Below the pieces are notes generated by a model. It searched no databases, was not told the origin of the DNA, and saw only the letters and a program-made list of their open reading frames with translations. This document shows positions 4,343 to 6,131 of a DNA stretch of 6,131 bases, one piece after another; positions within the stretch are counted from its first letter, which is position 1, and the number at the start of each line of letters is the position of its first letter. The stretch lies in NCBI GenBank assembly GCA_947302065.1, contig CAMYUO010000124.1, forward strand, positions 1 to 6,131, read 5' to 3'. The stretch comes from an uncultured Clostridia bacterium (lineage in GTDB: Bacteria; Bacillota; Clostridia; Oscillospirales; Ruminococcaceae). Made by a program: the position numbers and the translations under genes.

Positions 4343-6131
4343 TTATTCATACTTAAGTTCTGCTACTACGTTGAGCTTTCTGCTCTTTTTCATTGTTGAA
4401 AGTGTTGCCACGAGCACTACGACTACTGCAACAGCTGCGTATACCGGAAGCGACTTCCAGTCAAACGCTACGCTCATCGGCAGGTCTACTGATTTGAGCA
4501 GCTTCTCCATGATGCCGTTTACCATAAGTGAGAATGGAACAGCTATCACGAGGCTCCAGAATACGCTTGTCATGCTCTCTGTGAGAACGAGTCTCTTGCG
4601 CTTTGATTTGTTCATGCCGACAGATGTCATAACTGCGAACTCTTTTCTTCTCTGCTGGAAGGATATCGAGATGTTGTTGAGTATGCCGATAGATGTGATA
4701 ACGAGTGCAAGGTAAGAGAATACCGAGAGAATGTTGATTATCATCTGGTTGCTCTGGACATTCTGCTCCATCATATCGTCTCTGGAGATGTAGGTTGCAC
4801 CCACGCTGCTTACGATAGACTTGAACTGCTTTTCGACCTTTTCTGCATCTGCGCCCTTGGTAAGTCTGAAATCTATCTCGTCTGCTTCCTTGATGCTGAA
4901 TGCCTTCTGCATATCCTCAGGCTTCATTATGCAGACTCTTCCGTTGTTGTAAAGCTTGCTGTCGAATGTTCCGATGATGTTGAATGTTTCTTTCTTGCCG
5001 CCGACTTCAAATTCTACCGTGTCGCCGACTTTCTTGTTTGTCTTTTTAGCTACGACATCACCCATGAGGATGCCCTTGTTGTTGTCTTGCTTGAACTTAG
5101 TATAGACTTGCTTGTTCTCGCCCTCATCAAAGTGGAAATACTCCATGTACTGCGCATACTTCTCAGGGTCTGCTGCAACTGCATAGTAGATATAGTCATT
5201 TGTCTTGTTGCTTACCCAGTACTGCGGTGTGATCGAATCCTTGTCGATGCCGTCGACCTTTGAAAGCTCATTGATGAGAATTTCTGTTGTCGGTGTATCG
5301 GTGTTGCTCTTAAGGATATTTGATACCGTGAAATCTGAATTGAGCTCTTCGTAAGCGGAAACTACGAGGTCTTTCATCGAGTCGCCTACGGAAACTATTG
5401 CGAATACTGCTGAGAGAGAAACGATAAGCAGTGTGATGTTTCCTCTCAGGAGCTTTGAAGACTTGATGTTGTTCATTGCCAGGAATATTGTGGTGTTTCC
5501 TCTGAACAGCTTTGAAAGCAGTCCCGAAAGCACCTTGAGCAGCTTTCTTGACATCATTACGATACCGAGGAATGCTGCGAAGAAGAGCAGTCCGCTCAGA
5601 TCTGTTGCCCACTGGCCGTTTGAAACAAAGCCTGCTATCGCCAAGCCGAGGAGTGCGCAGCCTGCGATAAATCTTACCGCACCCTTCTTGTGCTTTGTCT
5701 CGACTCTGTTAAGGATAACATCCTTGACCTGGAGCTTCTTGATGCTTCTTGCAGGCAGCCATGCAGAACCTACGGAAAGGATGATCGCAAATGCAACTGC
5801 CACTGCAATGTGAACTACATTGATCTTGAGCGGCGGATAGATGCCGTAATCCTTGAGCGGTGCAAAGCTCCTTGTGAACATTGCAAGTCCGAACTCTCCG
5901 AGCACTACGCCGAATATCGAGCCGAGCACGCCGTAAAGACCTGCTTCCATAAGGATTATGCGCTGGAGCTTCTTTCTTGTTGCACCCTGGCTCATGAATG
6001 TTCCCATAATGGGAAGTCTTTCTGTAATTATCAGCTTGAATGCGCCGCAGATAATGATAACGCATACGATACATACAAGTGCGAGCATTCCGTAAAGTCC
6101 TACTGTCAGCGACTCTGTGCCGACCATTTCA
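4343..6131 (-). CDS. FtsX-family ABC transporter permease (partial, N-terminus off the window)
   Basis: The membrane subunit paired with the downstream ATPase. The reading frame is open to position 6131, so the start is outside; the ATG at 6127 is internal or coincidental. The visible 594 residues from that Met show two FtsX units. The first has membrane segments at about 11-35, 62-85 and 104-125, with the cytoplasmic coupling stretch ERLPIMGTFMSQGATRKKL. Two more segments follow (152-168, 177-192), then a second unit starting with FLAMNNIKSSKLLRGN and a segment at 231-247. A large extracytoplasmic domain spans about 248-462. The last three segments (463-487, 519-540, 561-577) include the second coupling stretch QRRKEFAVMTSVGMNKSK. 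With one membrane segment missing at the N-terminus the total would be ten. The extracytoplasmic domain between segments 7 and 8 fits both BceB-like resistance permeases and duplicated MacB/LolC-like permeases. The stop is TAA. Substrate unknown: peptide, lipid or antibiotic are all possible. Confidence 0.93.
   Translation of the reverse strand, partial: EMVGTESLTVGLYGMLALVCIVCVIIICGAFKLIITERLPIMGTFMSQGATRKKLQRIILMEAGLYGVLGSIFGVVLGEFGLAMFTRSFAPLKDYGIYPPLKINVVHIAVAVAFAIILSVGSAWLPARSIKKLQVKDVILNRVETKHKKGAVRFIAGCALLGLAIAGFVSNGQWATDLSGLLFFAAFLGIVMMSRKLLKVLSGLLSKLFRGNTTIFLAMNNIKSSKLLRGNITLLIVSLSAVFAIVSVGDSMKDLVVSAYEELNSDFTVSNILKSNTDTPTTEILINELSKVDGIDKDSITPQYWVSNKTNDYIYYAVAADPEKYAQYMEYFHFDEGENKQVYTKFKQDNNKGILMGDVVAKKTNKKVGDTVEFEVGGKKETFNIIGTFDSKLYNNGRVCIMKPEDMQKAFSIKEADEIDFRLTKGADAEKVEKQFKSIVSSVGATYISRDDMMEQNVQSNQMIINILSVFSYLALVITSIGILNNISISFQQRRKEFAVMTSVGMNKSKRKRLVLTESMTSVFWSLVIAVPFSLMVNGIMEKLLKSVDLPMSVAFDWKSLPVYAAVAVVVVLVATLSTMKKSRKLNVVAELKYE

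Noticed and set aside
1..6131. CRISPR arrays, tRNA or rRNA genes, insertion sequences, phage genes.
   Set aside because: No regularly spaced repeats, cloverleaf-like segments, transposase-like frames or terminal inverted repeats were seen on either strand.

Overview
The window is a compact run of genes all read from the minus strand, so transcription runs from position 6131 towards 1. The organism is most likely a low-to-mid-GC Gram-positive bacterium of the Firmicutes (Bacillota), perhaps a gut clostridium of the Ruminococcus/Oscillospiraceae type. This rests on strong AGGAG-type ribosome binding sites, a lipobox lipoprotein signal, an EFR1-type flavodoxin-ferredoxin fusion typical of anaerobes, and mid-range base composition. 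The genus is a guess from general character; no marker gene is present.

In transcription order: (1) 4343-6131, an FtsX-family ABC transporter permease whose N-terminus lies beyond the right edge; (2) 3590-4324, its ATP-binding partner of the LolD/MacB/SalX type, 18 bases downstream; (3) 2999-3523, a DinB-fold protein with a probable His metal triad; (4) 2477-2878, a small lipoprotein gene interrupted by an in-frame TAG, giving fragments of 47 and 81 residues; (5) 1722-2462, a CPBP (CAAX protease/bacteriocin-processing) membrane protein with a degenerate first catalytic motif; (6) 1331-1693, a 120-residue hypothetical protein; (7) 548-1312, an EFR1-type protein with a flavodoxin-like domain and two 4Fe-4S clusters, started by TTG; (8) 68-523, a GNAT acetyltransferase. 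Gaps between genes are 14-28 bases except before the DinB gene (66 bases) and before the lipoprotein gene (120 bases, with two hairpins). The genes therefore form one to three transcription units: the ABC pair, perhaps with DinB, and then lipoprotein-CPBP-hypothetical-EFR1-GNAT. No clear promoter was found.

Functionally, the FtsX/ATPase pair is an extrusion or mechanotransmission transporter, possibly for peptide, lipid or antibiotic resistance. The lipoprotein and CPBP genes are tightly spaced, and the CPBP ribosome binding site abuts the lipoprotein stop codon. The last three genes look like small accessory or housekeeping functions. No mobile element, CRISPR array, tRNA or rRNA was seen. 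The observation most worth following is the amber-interrupted lipoprotein, where reading frame and protein character continue smoothly across the stop. The rest is an ordinary accessory gene cluster, and I see no convincing case for a wholly new system.
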